NCBI GenBank assembly: GCA_001695595.3
Contig: MBPM02000002.1
Location: 2,207,608 to 2,271,607, forward strand
Source: Plasmopara viticola
Lineage: Eukaryota; Oomycota; Peronosporomycetes; Peronosporales; Peronosporaceae
Direction of reading: 5' to 3'
Length of the DNA: 64,000 bases
The position numbers and the translations under genes were made by a program. Of the stretch, positions 45,202-57,935 are shown piece by piece; the first letter of the stretch is position 1, and each line of letters opens with the position of its first letter. The notes beneath the pieces were generated by a model. The model was given only the letters and a program-made list of their open reading frames with translations, did no database searches and was not told where the DNA came from.

Positions 45202-48200
45202 GTCTAGCAAATTTGAACTTGGTTGAAATGGTATGTTTGGTATATTTAGTGTTGCTGTTAGAGATTGGAATGAAAAAGATTATGCCACATATACAATCCA
45301 TCAACTTTATTGTTATACATGACCTAACAGTTATATTGAAATCTAAAATTCAGCAGAGTGATGTGGGTTGCATTGACTAAATACACAGTACACTTTGGCT
45401 CGACGACGTTGTGAGACTATATCAAACAGCGCCATTAATTGGTCAGGTAAGCGAATGCCGATACTTGCTAATGCAGCGAAGTTGCCGTGGCTGTATTGCA
45501 TAGAAAAAGCATGAGCTTACTTCGGATCCCTAGCTCAATACTCATAAGCAATTCGAGTTGCAGACCGATACCTACCTGACTCCAAGGGTTGCTACTACAC
45601 ATAAAGGCCAAAAAAAGTTTTACACTTTTAAGTCCGAGCACAACTTTATCTAGATGGGTTTACCAGACGGAAGTCTCTGTGGGGTAGATATTTTACAATT
45701 ACTACCCAGCACAATTATTTGTGATCATCTGACCATTTGCTGCTTCTATTTTAACTCCTCAGTGGCTTCGTATTGATGTTTTAGTCACCACCTGACTTAC
45801 GTCACACAAGATGGTTTGTAGTGTGGCACATATTGGTTCCGTGTAGCTCGTCGTCATCGATACTTTGGACTCCTTGAGCTCAAACAAGTTTAATTTTCCC
45901 ACGAAAACTATATCTAACCAGACATCACCATTGTGACTAGTGCCGCTTCTCAGAAGCCCGCACCGAAAATCAAGAAAGCCTAAAGCTCGTTCTAAGCAAC
46001 AAGCCTGTGCCTCATCAAGATTTAATATACTAGCCAGACTCACAATTTTCTCGAATACCACGTAATATATAAGCAGAAGTGCGCGGCGCCGCTAAATGAC
46101 ATTTCATATCCTCGAGTTCCACGGCCTAATTCACCTCAGTCATAAGTCCGTGCGCGTAAACGGAAGCGATCTTTTTTTCGCTGCGCACCCCACGCACTCC
46201 GTAAATGTTCTTTATTAAATCTTTGTGTCAAATGAAGCAAAGTATTCGCCTCTAGGCTCAAAGATGCTCAAAAGCACGGGTTAGGGAGAAAAAAATGTGC
46301 TTCATCAGTGAAATACAAGTTCGTGCCCGACGGATTAGAGGTGATCGCTCATAAGGCGTCTTCGGGTACCGCGGTTGCCTATGATTTTGTAGCTTCAATT
46401 AGGCACGCAAATGTCAAAGAATAAGGTTCTTAAATCCGCAAAATCTGCTCTTTGAGGAACCCCGTGCTCGTTTGGTAGCACGAACTTGATGCCACCAGCC
46501 CGATGGCACTCACATTTCATATAACATATAATATTGGCGGAAGCCGTCTTAACGCTGAGTACAAAGCTCTACTCGTTAATTACAGTTTGTAGCAGCTTCA
46601 ACGAAATAAAAAAGAGCTTATTTCAGTACAAGTTAGCTCAAGCTGGAAGGAACTTCATTGTCGATTTGCAAAAAAGCGTCGTCTTGTAGTCTATGTTGTA
46701 CAACATCAAGCCCCCGTGAGTCCTGTATCCTTAGAAGTCATCAAGAATTCCTAAGTGATCTCTTCCCGAGAATCCGAATTTTCCACCTAAGTGGTATGAA
46801 CAATAGGCCTGCCCAAGACACTGGTCATTATAATCAAAAGCGTGTACAATGTTAGAGCAATATTGACGGGGTGGGACCTGAAACTTTTATTGATTTTCGG
46901 TTTGAAACTTTGCCCAAAATATTGACTTACGCATTGAAAATTGCTTGGACTAATTTTGCATACCACGCTTTTCTAGCTACGTGATGATGTAAAAATTATA
47001 GATTGATAGATGGGACTCAGCGACTTCGAAATTACAGTCAGATTGCAAAATTTACAGCTTCTCGAGTCTTTCTATTATCCGCAAGTATGCGTGTGCTCGA
47101 GCTGATCGCTAGTGCCTTTTTATTATTCACCTAAATCTGTGTGAGTCTTGCGCAATCTTTTGCGCACAGACCATAAGGTGTCCATCTACACACCAGGTAC
47201 CTATTTAAAAATTACTGATCGAAGTGTCACAATTCGATTGATTGGTGACGGTATTTACGCCATTTGTGTTCATCTTTTATTGTCTCAAGTGATGAATAAC
47301 GTATTTTTAAAGCTCAAAAATGCTTGCGCCTGTGGTAAGCTCTAATAGATCAATGAGTTGTAGCACGAAGCTGGCGCTCACACTCTGGGCTCTTAATATG
47401 TTAGCTTATGAAGCTCAAGCAGTGCGCTGACATGAAAGCACATCTGGCATGTTATCTCGTCGGCGTGGCTAGTTAAACCTCTCCAGTGGGTTTGAACTTA
47501 TGGGTGTTATTTAGACTGGTTGAATCGTCTTTGTATGACTGCGTTTGGAGCACTTCATTTATGACATGCGCAGCCGCTTCTTCCATTCAAAATAACTGCT
47601 TAAATAAATGTGTGGATCAGATACAGATTCAACCACATTTTACCAGCTACTTCTAGTACTCGTTTCTGCTTAAAGGGTTAGCCTAGTCTTCCTGCTGATC
47701 TTTTGCTGAAATTTGTGAGCTGCTGCTAAACCCTCACTTTTAGCTGTTAACACTCACCTCAATAAATAAACACTGTGCACCTTTAGCGAGCTCCGATTTT
47801 CTGGACGAGATCAGTAAACATTGTAAATAGATAGATCAAACGCAAACTTACAAAGTACATGTTGCTAAAAACTTGCGTAAATTAAAGGAAAGTAGCCATT
47901 TAAAATCAAAACCTACTGATTTATATTGTTTTGATTTCATTAAGAGCGAGAGAATGCACTCTTCATACGCGCTACAATCTTGAAAAGTTGCTCAATCACA
48001 TGCGATTTGAGTATTCAAGATAATCTCTTTTTATCCTCGGCGCCGAGAGCATCTCGCGCCCCCTGCGCGGCAGCCTCTGGTGCAGTAGCTACTGGAGTTG
48101 ACGATGCAGCCACTGCCAGAGTTGCATGAAAAGGTCGACGACAAACGTTTTGGTTACATCCCACCTCTCCGCAGCTGTCGCATCGTCTTGGATCCCACAA

Positions 48201-49929
48201 AAAATTCTTTGCAATTTCAAATTGCGATAATTACATTCGAAGAGCTCTAAAATTGGTGGTCAAGAGCAGCAACAGAGCGCCCGCGGTCGTGGTGCATACA
48301 CGGAATGAAAACTCATGCTTCCAGTAGTACGTCGAGATAGTCATGGATTACTCGCTGCCAATACAATATTTCTGCTTCGCTTTTTCTTGGATAAGCTACA
48401 TTTTCTCCTCGATTGATGTGGGTGCTACCAAAATTATTTTTTGTCGAAAAGGCTGCACCAATCAAGACGCGAATCAAAATTTATATGGCTTAGCATCCTT
48501 GGTGATTCGACGGGCGTCACAATTTATGTCTGGACGGCATTCTTATATTTAAAGTGAATATTCGTGAGACTTCACGTCATTGCCCGCATCGTTTTTGAAA
48601 ATGTGTCAAGGCGCAGTTTGTGCGGTTTAAATGCAATCTTAAAGGCTGTCGTAATGTCGAATGGCTGCAAGTTGATTAGAACTGGCAAGCCGGCAAGCAG
48701 TTTTCACCATCAGCCAGCCCCCTGCCGACACTATTCTCCATGACTTGACTGCTACATGAGCACTTTCGATGCGAGAAGTTGTCGTGTGACTAAAATACAG
48801 CTTGTGTGCGTATCAACACAGCTATAAATTAGTACTTTTTCCGCAACCAGGTCCCTTCATATTACACCATGATTTGGTGGGATATCTTTTCTCGCACGCC
48901 TGATCGTATGTGACTTTGGTATCTAAATGTACCAAGCTGCTCCTGTGTTGTTCAAAAACTCGGTGCTTTCGAAGGTCTTTAGTCGGGAGATTACGTTATT
49001 GCTGATATGCCATTGACACAATAGAGAATCGACGTCGTCAGTTCGTAAATGTTTTTATCAAAGCTTTATTTACCTTAGTTAAAGGTCGGACACAATCGTC
49101 TTTGGCACCAGCAAGAAAGTAGCAAAAATATTATGTATGTGCCGCAGCGCTTAGAGATAACCATCTGTGCGCTACTTTGCCACTAAGCAATACGCAAAGG
49201 AGAGTGTCTGATGCGTGATTGTGACTCCGATTACGTGCGTCAATGATGAATCACAACGACAGGCCTTGCAAGTCGAGTCGATCAATGAGACCTTTCCATC
49301 GCTAAATCGGCAGCAAAATTATTGGTCAGAAGGGGTTTAGATCAACGATTAGTTGTCATTGAACGTCAAATTGAGCACAATAATGCACACGAGATCCGTT
49401 AACAAGCAGAGAGGGAGCAACTATGTTGTGCAGGCGCTTTGCTTGCTTAGTATTGTAAATATATCACGAGGTTATCGCAACCCCACGAAGGGCATGGCGG
49501 TACTGTTCAAAATAAGTTTCTGCCGATCGAAAACCACTTGCATGACTTCGTTCCGTTGTTCTTTTGTCATTGTGCATCCTGCATAATGCGTCCTGGATCG
49601 GTGAAGGGTCTGATATTGTTGCCGTGAACGTTAACAACGAATGACCACTGAGATTTTCATCTTGGTGCGCACCACGCCAAATTACACAACTAATATTTAA
49701 CCTGACCCCAGGCGCTTGCGTTGCTTCTATTCGGAGTTTGCTGATGCTATTATTGCTTACGTACACTAAAAAGCAGCGGCTTTAACGTCATTCGTCTTTG
49801 TTGGTCCCATCTCGCCTAGTAAATAAAAGCGTTGTAGTAAACCAGACCGCAAACTCGACAATAATGATTTATCAAGCTACTTTGTTTCACAGATATGGTA
49901 CATCTATCCTTAAACTTTGACCGATCTAT
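45202..49929. other. 4.7-kb AT-rich gene desert
   Basis: No supported gene. Minus-strand frames at 45759-46061, 48015-48200 and 49464-49766 are open for 60-100 codons. The one at 48015 carries C-D-S-C ... C-N-Q-N-V-C, vaguely like a transposase zinc knuckle. None can be assigned to a family. Confidence 0.4.
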
Positions 49930-50234
49930 TGTGAGGATCTGGGTGCTGATCGGCGGTGTTGGACTGTAGGTTGTGACTTGAAGATTTGTGGAGAACTAAA
50001 AAAGATATTATTTCTTAGACTGATAGGTAACCTATCCACTTTCTTCCTACTGCTTTTCTCATGTAAGTCACTCCTCCTAGTACGTCGCCTTTCCTATTAA
50101 CTATTATGAATATATGTATCATCTCTCCTTGAATGTGGGTTAAGTTTTATTATCGAAAACATATAGGATATTTGTAACCTACGCTCACTGACATTCTAGA
50201 ATGGTTCTAGAACATGTGAGTGTGGTTCCTTACA
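49930..50234 (-). repeat. 3' LTR
   Basis: About 305 bp. In element orientation it starts TGTAAGGAACCACACTCAC and ends CCCAGATCCTCACA (TG...CA). The first bases overlap the pol stop codon (50230-50232). About 112 bp match the 5' LTR remnant at 55197-55308. Confidence 0.85.
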
Positions 50235-53200
50235 TCCTCCCCGATTTGATCTCTCGTTGTCGCTGTTTAAAGTCGGCAACGAGATCAGTCCAATGAGCTA
50301 CGTGTCGAATATCTTTTTCTTTTTCCCAGCTAGCTTCTTCTTCTGTTTCACCATGCCACTGGACAAGCCATTCGGGTTGTCTCTTCTTTAAAACACGTTG
50401 AATGATTTGAAGCTGATCAGCTGAGTCATTGTCGACAGACTTCGACGCTTTGGGGATAGGACAACTAAGGAACTTGTCTGGTGTCGGCTCGTACTTCGAC
50501 AATACATCGACATTGAAGGTCGGATTGATTCTCTTCATGCTTGGTGGCAACTTGAGTTTTGCCACATTGGGATTTATCATCTTGATGATTTCATATGGCC
50601 CAACTTTTCTTGCTGCAAATTTCGCTCGTTTATTTTCCATATCTTTGGCAGCATGTCTTAGAGAGATTCTTCGAGTATCTAGCATAACTAGATCTCCAAC
50701 TTGAAATTCAACTTGATGTACTCTACGTTTCTGATCATAACATTGCTTTTGAGTGGCTTGAGCTTTTAGTAGATTCTTTCGTGCTTGTTCAATTATCTTT
50801 TCTCTTTTTTCCACGAACTCTTTAGCCTGACTATCAATTTTCACTTTCAAATCGATACCACTTATAACTTTTTGCCAAGGAGAACGTTCTTTTCTTCCGG
50901 TGTCAATCTCAAATGGAGAATATCCAGTAGATGCACTGACAAGTGTTAAATGAGCATATTCGATAGTGCCTAAGTAATTTGTCCGATCTGTTCCGTGATA
51001 GGACACCATACATCTAAGTGCATCTTTAACGACTAAGTTTTGTCGTTCCGTTTGTCCATCGGCTTGAGCACGATGTGCTGTTGTCATACTAAGTCGAACA
51101 CCCATGATTGTCATCAGAGACTTCCAAAATGATGAAGTGAACTTGCTATCTCTGTCACTGATGATAACTTCAGGTAATCCATGGTGTCGAACTACAGCTT
51201 CAAAGAATGCTTTGGCTGTTGCAGATGCATCATCATTCGCATGCACTGCAGCGTACTTGGTACGTTTTGACAATTTGTCGACAACAGTTAAAATGGCAGC
51301 AAAACCATTTGAAACAGGTTTTCCAGTTATGAAATCCATTGACACAACATGCCAGCATTGCCCAGGTATTGGGATTGGCATAAGTAATTCATTTTTTCGT
51401 TGCTTGTCATGTTTCCAGCGTGTACAAGTTTCACACGTCTTGACATATTCCTTGATATCATTTTGTAATGTCTTCCAATAATACCACTGTGCAACTCACA
51501 AGAAAGTTCTGCGATTGCCAGGATGAGCAGCTATAGCAGAGTCATGATATTGCGAAATGACTTGAGTTCGCAAACGATCGTTGTTCGGCACACAAAGTCT
51601 TGCAACTTTGTTGGAAGTACGTAGAAACAATAATTCGTCATGTTTGATAAACAATGTCAGTATCAGACATCGTCCCTGAGTCTTGAAACTCAGGATCATT
51701 GGCATAACCTTGATGGAACATTTTGCGGACATCTGGCGACAACTCGATATAAGATGCAATCATTACTGCAGCAACTTGAAGTGACTCAGGCCCCTCCCGG
51801 AGCAGAGTTGGCCCAGATGGTAAAACACGCAAACGAGAACCTCGAGCTTGACATTTAGCCTCACATTCATGAAATTCGATAGTTGAAGGAGCACATTCGT
51901 CTGGTCGACGCGACAAAGCATCAGCGACGACATTAAGAGCACCATTGATGTGATGAATCGTAAAAGTATACTGGGAAAATGTTGTCAAATATTTTGCCAA
52001 TCTAGGGGACACTTTAGGATGATGAAGCAGCCACGAGCATGCGCTATTATCCGTGAATATTTCAAATTGGTGACCGTAAAGATAATGACGCCATTGGTCG
52101 AGACCAGCTTTTATTGCAAATCATTCCTTTTCATGTGCCGGCCAATTAATTTCATGAACACCAAGCTTCTTAGAATAGAAAGCAACAGGATGATCATGAC
52201 CATTTACAAATTGTGAAAGCACACCACCAATGCACAATCCTGACGCATCTGTAGTGAGGACAAAAGGGCGTGAAAAATTAGATAAGGTGAGTACTGGTGC
52301 AGACTGCAAAGCAGACTTTAGACTAGCAAAAGCACGATCTTGGTCTTTCCCCCAAGTCCACTGTATGTCCTTCTTCACAAGCTTGCTTAATGGCAAAACG
52401 ATTTGAGCAAATTGATGAATAAAGCGGCGATAATAACCAGCTAAGCCGAGAAAACTTTGAAGTTCTTTAACTGAAAATGGCACTGGCCATTTAGCAATTG
52501 CTTCTGTTTTGGAACTATTAACAGACAATCCTTTCCGTGATACAGTATGACCCAAAAAGCTGACTTCTTCGAGTGCAAATTTACACTTGCCGATATGAGC
52601 ATAAAGCTTTTCTTTTCGCAAAATTTGAAACACAGTTTTCAAATGAACTAAGTGTTCAGCCTAAGTGTGTGGAAACCCACAAATATCATCCAAGTATACG
52701 ACAACAAATAGAAATTTTTCAAATAGAACTCGCATGAGTCGTGACCAAACTCCTGACATTCCTGCAAGACCCATTGGTGCAACACACCATTGATAGGTTT
52801 CATTACTTGTACGAAATGCGGTATACTTCTTGCTGTTTGAATGAATGAGCATTTGATGATAACCTTGCGCCAAATCAATCACAGTAAAATAACAGTTTCC
52901 TTGCATCTTATCAAATACTTCGTCAATGCGCGGCAAGGGAATCTTTGGAATAATGGTTTGAGAGTTGACATACCGAAAATCAATAACCCATCGCAACAAT
53001 ATGTTTGCGTTACTAGATCGAATCCATTCGGAGCGTGAAACACATGTTCCTGTCTTCGGATCCTTCTTTGGTATACCAAATATATTGGATACCCAAGGAG
53101 AGTCAGATAATCCGATCCAACCGCGTGATAGGTTTTCGTCAACAAATGTCTGTAGTGCATCTTGTTCCACTTGTGATAGACGAAAAGGTGGTCGATTACT

Positions 53201-53481
53201 TGGCTGAGCTCCTGGTTTCATGGTCAATTCAAACTCTACCGAACGATGTGGCGGTAAACCATCTTACAATTTCTTTGGAAAAACGTCTTGGAATGAATCC
53301 AGCAAAGATTGAAGTTTTGGCTCTTTTTGCTCTTCATCCACAGAGGCTTGACAAATTTTAATACGGTAAACTTCTTCATATTCTGCCTTTTTTAATTTCT
53401 TTGAAAACTCTGACGCGGAAATAATTTCATGTTCAATTGGAGGGTCGGGTTGATTATCGAATGAGACTTGATGCGTTCGCC
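50230..53481 (-). pseudogene. Retrotransposon pol (RT, RNase H, integrase, chromodomain), broken
   Basis: Reading on the minus strand: a spacer after protease with a stop at 53264-53266; reverse transcriptase from about 53227, with conserved F-R-Y-V-N-S and the catalytic Y-L-D-D; RNase H with T-T-D-A-S near 52265 and N-V-V-A-D-A-L-S-R near 51920; and integrase with its H-H-C-C region near 51400-51530. The integrase core has its triad in M-D-F-I-T-G, S-D-R-D-S and G-Q-T-E-R-Q. The C-terminal chromodomain reads W-L-V-Q-W-H-G ... A-S-W-E-K-E. Nonsense codons lie at 52661, 52121 and 51496, in addition to 53264, and a frameshift near 51650. The catalytic residues that I can see are intact, so the damage is recent. 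Confidence 0.88.
50235..50247 (-). other. Polypurine tract
   Basis: On the minus strand AAATCGGGGAGGA directly precedes the 3' LTR, the expected place for the plus-strand primer. Confidence 0.6.
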
Positions 53482-53484
53482 AGT

Positions 53485-54846
53485 TTATGATTGGTTCATG
53501 AGCTGTAAACCACGGTTACCCAAAATAACATCGTGAGAACTACTGTTCATTGGCCATTCCATGACCGGAACGTCTGAAAAATTATTTCCATCAAAAGATA
53601 TATCTGCAAACCCTTGTTTAACTTTCTTCGTAATAGTGTTGCTGCCGTCGAGACGAGTAACTTGAATTACTTCTTCGGAATGGACATTTTGTAAAATTCC
53701 TGGAATGACCACATTACACGTGGCGCCTGAATCTAGCATAATATTGACAGCATGTTCATCAAGATTTCCTTGCCTGATGATTAAATCTTTTCCACTATAG
53801 TTTGCAGTAGCTTCACTGAATCTTGTGATAGCTTCATGAGACGTTGTAGCAATCGTTTCTTCTTACACAGATTCATTTTCGAAGTAGTTGATATTTGCGC
53901 GATTACGATTTCGATTATCTTGATTGTAGTTGCCTTGTTGTCTGTTCTTGCGCTTATAACATTGTTGAATAGTATGACCAAGTTTCTTGCAGAATGAACA
54001 CTTGGGCTTATTTGGACGACGATTATTTTGATAACGATTCTGCTTTGGGATGACCTTTGAAAAGGACGAGCATGGTCAATTTCCATAGGCTTAGGTCCAT
54101 TAGACGGCTGTGTCACTGGTAGTGGACCAGGACGCGGAATACGTGGTCCTTGACTTGCATAGCCACTTGAAATATTTATATGAGCGCGTTTGAAATCGAG
54201 AGCGACTGTGACCGCCGCTGATAAGGTTTCGCAACGTCGATACTGAACTTCTTCTCTACTTCTTTGTCGTAATCCTCTTTGAAAATATATTATTTGGTCA
54301 ATCTCCGTCATGTTGGATATTTGCGAAAAAGCTGTCGAAATTTCGCAACGTAATCAGGTAAAATTTCTCAATTCTCTTGTCTCAATCGATGCAATTCGTC
54401 ACGTAAACGATATTGCAAATCCGCCGGTACAAACTCTTTATCCAAAGCAACGAAAAATTCATCTACCGTATCAATTTCATGCTGATGAAGCACAAACCAA
54501 TGAGCTGCTGCTCCCCATGATGAAGTATTAAAAAAGGCAAAAACTTAATTTTTAGCTTTAACTAGATCTCTTGAATTGAAGCGTAAATCTTTGACTAAAA
54601 TCCGTTCGACTTCTTGGAGTAAAGTGTCGACTTCTTGGAGAGGATCGGAGAGAGACTTGCCTCGATTGGGGAGAAATTCTTTTTCTTTGGTGAGACGCTT
54701 GGAAAATGGCGAAGCGATCGACGAGACTTCTTGACAGAATGGATGAGATTTTGCGCCGCTTTTAAAGCTTGGTCACCCGAGTCGAAGACGAAAGCTTGTT
54801 CACAATTATAGGGAATTTCCGATTCAGCACGGCGCTTCTTGCCCAT
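53485..54846 (-). pseudogene. Retrotransposon gag and aspartic protease, broken
   Basis: Gag begins near 54846 and continues in pieces to about 53800. It includes a retrotransposon gag segment with G-L-R-Q-R-S-R-E-E-V near 54260 and a CCHC zinc knuckle, C-S-F-C-K-K-L-G-H-T-I-Q-Q-C, near 53955-54003 in a shifted frame. The protease (53485-53739) has the active-site triplet in M-L-D-S-G-A-T and a flap-like I-L-G-N-R-G-L near its end. Gag has at least two frame breaks. Confidence 0.8.
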
Positions 54847-55182
54847 TGAACGTGCACGACTGATTTGGCCCTACTTCCTTTCCCCGAAGCTATCGACTCA
54901 AATTAATGAGTGAGGAAGTATGGGTCGGCTTGTGCGCACACGAATTAAAACTTCCGAAATGGATTAATTGCTTCAACCAGCCAAGTCGGGTCCAACCTCA
55001 ATACCCAACTGAGTGACTCTATCTGCAGTAGCAGGCTCTCAGAATAACGGGCAGATATTGAAAACCACACACTCGACCAATTCCACAGCGCTTCCACACG
55101 GTTGGGGCGGAAAAGGGACAGCAAACACCCCAGGGACAGTTATACCCGGACGAGGAACTTGACGACGCGAAAGCACCACCAA

Positions 55183-55196
55183 CAAGTGCTACCACT
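55183..55196 (-). other. Candidate primer binding site
   Basis: Two bases after the 5' LTR remnant, the minus strand reads TGGTAGCACTTG. Its TGGTA start is compatible with a tRNA CCA 3' end, possibly initiator methionine, but the match cannot be verified here. Confidence 0.35.
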
Positions 55197-55308
55197 TGTG
55201 AGGATCTGGGTGTTAATCGGCGGTGTTAGACTGTAGGTTGTAGGTTGACTTGAAGATTTGTGGAGAACTAAAAAAGTGATATTATTTCTTAGACTGATAT
55301 GCAACCTA
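55197..55308 (-). repeat. 5' LTR remnant
   Basis: It matches 49930-50040 (TGTGAGGATCTGGGTG...CAACCTA) with a few differences, including a 7-bp TTGTAGG duplication. Similarity stops at about 55308, so roughly two thirds of the LTR, including U3, is missing. Confidence 0.85.
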
Positions 55309-55462
55309 GCATGGACGTTTTACATTTTGCTTTTTTCTAAAATAACCGCTCGAATCAAGACATAAATTATCAAAAGCTTTCAAGTGCCTTCCTTACTATT
55401 GTCCTTTCCAAAAAAATAGAGTAAAAAAAACCAGAGTGCTCTCTTTAAGCAATGACTTCTCG

Positions 55463-57513
55463 TCATATTGCTGCATACTCCTTTGCGTGAGCCATGCACC
55501 ATCCTTTGCGTTGAGCCCACTTCGAACATTTCTCGAATTTGCACCGAACGCCCCCGCCATGGGTACGGCACAGATGTTTCAAGTGTGCCTTCTTGTTGCA
55601 ACTCTCGACGGCACAAAACTCGCCTCCACCATGAGATTTGCACAAACCCTTTGACTGCGCCGCACGCGCACAACCTTCTCGCTTGCAACGAGAGCCGCCA
55701 CCGTGCGCGATGCACAGACCGCGACTCTGGCTATTCTTTGTGCATCCTTCAAACACACACTGGTGTGCTCCGCCATGCTTTTTGCATTTTTGATGCGACC
55801 GAGCTCGGTTTTGACAACCTGGAAAATCGCATTGCCGAGTACGAGGACGTTTGGCCAATCTGGTGCAACCTCCAACAGCGGAGGATGTCGTCGGAGCTTT
55901 TAGAGGAGCCGCATACGCATCGGTCTTGGCTAATGTTTCGTTTAAAGCAGAATTAACTTGTGATTGCCCATTGTAATTGGATCCGCGTAAAGGTGTCCCT
56001 GCGAGCTTTGATTCAGTCGCAAACTTCCTCGAGCCAATCAATGGACCACTGCTGGCTGGTGAAGCACCACGCACACCACCGCAGGCACCACATGATCGCG
56101 TTGTAGCACACGCTGACATTCTACTTAGTTCCGAGTCTCGTCGAACGAGAAACTCTGCCGTTGCAGTCGCAGCGGCTGGAGTGAGCAGCCGCTCCAATTG
56201 TTGCTCTCTCATCTTCCCATTCATCCCTTTCGCTGGATTTTCCATTCCTCCATTCCTTTCGATCGTCACGACATTGTCCATCTTCATCACACTCCGACCT
56301 GTCGAAGTACCAAGTGGCGTCGTTGGGGATGCACCAGACTCGATGGTATCATCCAGATACGAGTCCAAATCGTGGTTAAACTCCGAAAGCTGTGAGTAAT
56401 CTATTTTATACTCGTCATCTGCCGTCATGTACAAAGGCGGGTGGGTCTGTTGCGACTGACCCTGTATTCTTTCACCCTCGGTTTCGTAACCCACGCCACT
56501 ACCAGGAGCAGTCCATAGGGAGTACAGGGTCGAATCATAATCTGGCAAGAACGAGTCGACACTAGCAAGCACCGATGCTTCGCTTGGCGCTAAATACCCC
56601 GGCATATTGCTACTGTTTTGACTCGTCATTCGCATAATTGCGTTCGCATTCGGACCAGTTCTTGACGCGTGCCGAGTATTAAAGCCCAAATTCGAGTCAA
56701 AATCCGGCAGCGGATGATCCGTCTCAAATTCTGGAGGCGGATCTCCGAAACGTGGATGGAAGTTACTGCTGCTGCTGTTGTTGTTGTCATTGCTGTTGCT
56801 GTTGCTGTTGTTGCTATTGCTGATATTATTGCTGATACACGGGTGTTGTCGTTTTCCGGTCGGGATTGGCACATTGTTTTTGAAAGTCGAAAAATTGTTA
56901 TTGTTGCTGCGTTCCAAAAAGTGAGGAAAGAAAGACGCAGTAGTTGGCGCATTGTTGCTGTTACCGATGACAGCAGACATTGGGCCATTTTTCATTCTAT
57001 GAGGCAAATATTGCGGAGTTGCCGTGACGTGGAAACCCTGATCCTGACCAATTCGTCGATGGGGCTGTTGCATCCCCAAGTGCGCGTTGCGATCGCAATT
57101 GCCCATGATATAGAAGTCCGAACGCGCCAATGGAAGCACGTCGCTAAATATTTTGCGTATTCCAACACTTCTGCGAAATGCTGCCTGTGCGGGACTATCG
57201 TCAATCCAGTTGGCATCGGGTGCGCCACTCAGACCACTTACGTTGTTGCTGGTTTTAGATAAAAGCCCCAAAGTCCACGAATCGTCAGCGCCTTCTTCAG
57301 TGCGGTCGACAAGTGTCTCGTGTGCTACGATCCTAAGTACTGTCTTGCCTTGCAACTCGACCTCTCTTGTCTCGGTAGTTGCGTGGAGCACGCCACGCTT
57401 CGGTTCAAAAATACGTTGATCTCTAAAGTTTCTTTTCTCTTTTTGAGCAAAAAGGGGAGAATATAGTAAGAAAGCTTACGGCAACTTTTGAGCTCACGAT
57501 AGAAACGGTACAT
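55463..57513 (-). CDS. Five-module CxHGG zinc finger protein (WRKY19-like type), paralog B
   Basis: Longer paralog of the gene at 43746. The main exon is 55463-57420. It has no ATG near its 5' end, so I infer a first exon at 57480-57513 (M-Y-R-F-Y-R-E-L-K-S-C) and a 59-bp GT-AG intron, giving 663 residues. The first exon is the least certain part; otherwise translation could begin at an internal Met. The N-terminal 500 residues are disordered, with an Asn/Ser run coded by an AAC/AGC repeat (56757-56824). Residues about 541-656 hold five C-x4-C-x9-C-x2-H modules such as CVFEGCTKNSQSRGLCIAHG; the last ends M-A-H-A-K. The C-terminal K-E-Y-A-A-I differs from paralog A. Probably a nuclear zinc-binding regulator; the target is unknown. 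Confidence 0.85.
56757..56824 (-). repeat. Trinucleotide repeat coding Asn/Ser
   Basis: A CTG/TTG run on the plus strand encodes the Asn/Ser tract of paralog B on the minus strand. It is prone to length change between alleles. Confidence 0.8.
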
Positions 57514-57808
57514 ATGTATTGCTACAGGTACTGCAAGTGAGCTTTGACAAAACTCACGGTGTTAAAGATGATGGAACCCCAAAATAGGTAATATCGGATA
57601 TGGAAGGATACATAGCTTCTAATCTGGTTGCGACTACATTTATGTTGGAGTCTGGCGATAAAGCTTTCACTTTTTTCCGTACTACCCCGGGTATTGGGAA
57701 GTTTTGTCGTCACCTTTTTAAAGTTATCGACCCTTAACATAACAGAATTGACAGGGCCGTTTATTCTGACCGCAATTAGTGCGGATTAAAAATTAATGTA
57801 GATTGATA

Positions 57809-57829
57809 ATTAGTGTGGTCCACACTAAT
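57809..57829. repeat. Subterminal palindrome, left
   Basis: ATTAGTGTGG-T-CCACACTAAT is a perfect 10-bp palindrome around one base. The same core recurs at 59920-59934 near the right end, as expected for transposase binding sites. Confidence 0.75.
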
Positions 57830-57935
57830 ATATGTACCGTAAATTTGGCGACTTGAGAATTAGAAACGGCCTTTACAGAATCCTAAACGACTACAGTACA
57901 ATAAACCGACTGGTCTGGACTGGTATTATGGTGGT

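Larger units (their letters stand above)
49930..55308 (-). mobile_element. Ty3/gypsy chromovirus-type LTR retrotransposon, 5'-truncated
   Basis: About 5.4 kb on the minus strand, in order: 5' LTR remnant (55197-55308), leader, gag with a CCHC knuckle, aspartic protease, reverse transcriptase, RNase H, integrase and a C-terminal chromodomain, then polypurine tract and full 3' LTR (49930-50234). The order PR-RT-RH-IN with a chromodomain places it with chromoviruses. The 5' LTR keeps only the part next to the leader, so the promoter-bearing U3 is lost and no flanking target duplication can be checked. Pol has at least four nonsense codons and one frameshift. The element is not functional on its own, but decay is modest. 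Confidence 0.92.

Noticed and set aside
55468..56399. Plus-strand frames of 140-162 codons
   Set aside because: Antisense to the zinc finger paralog B.
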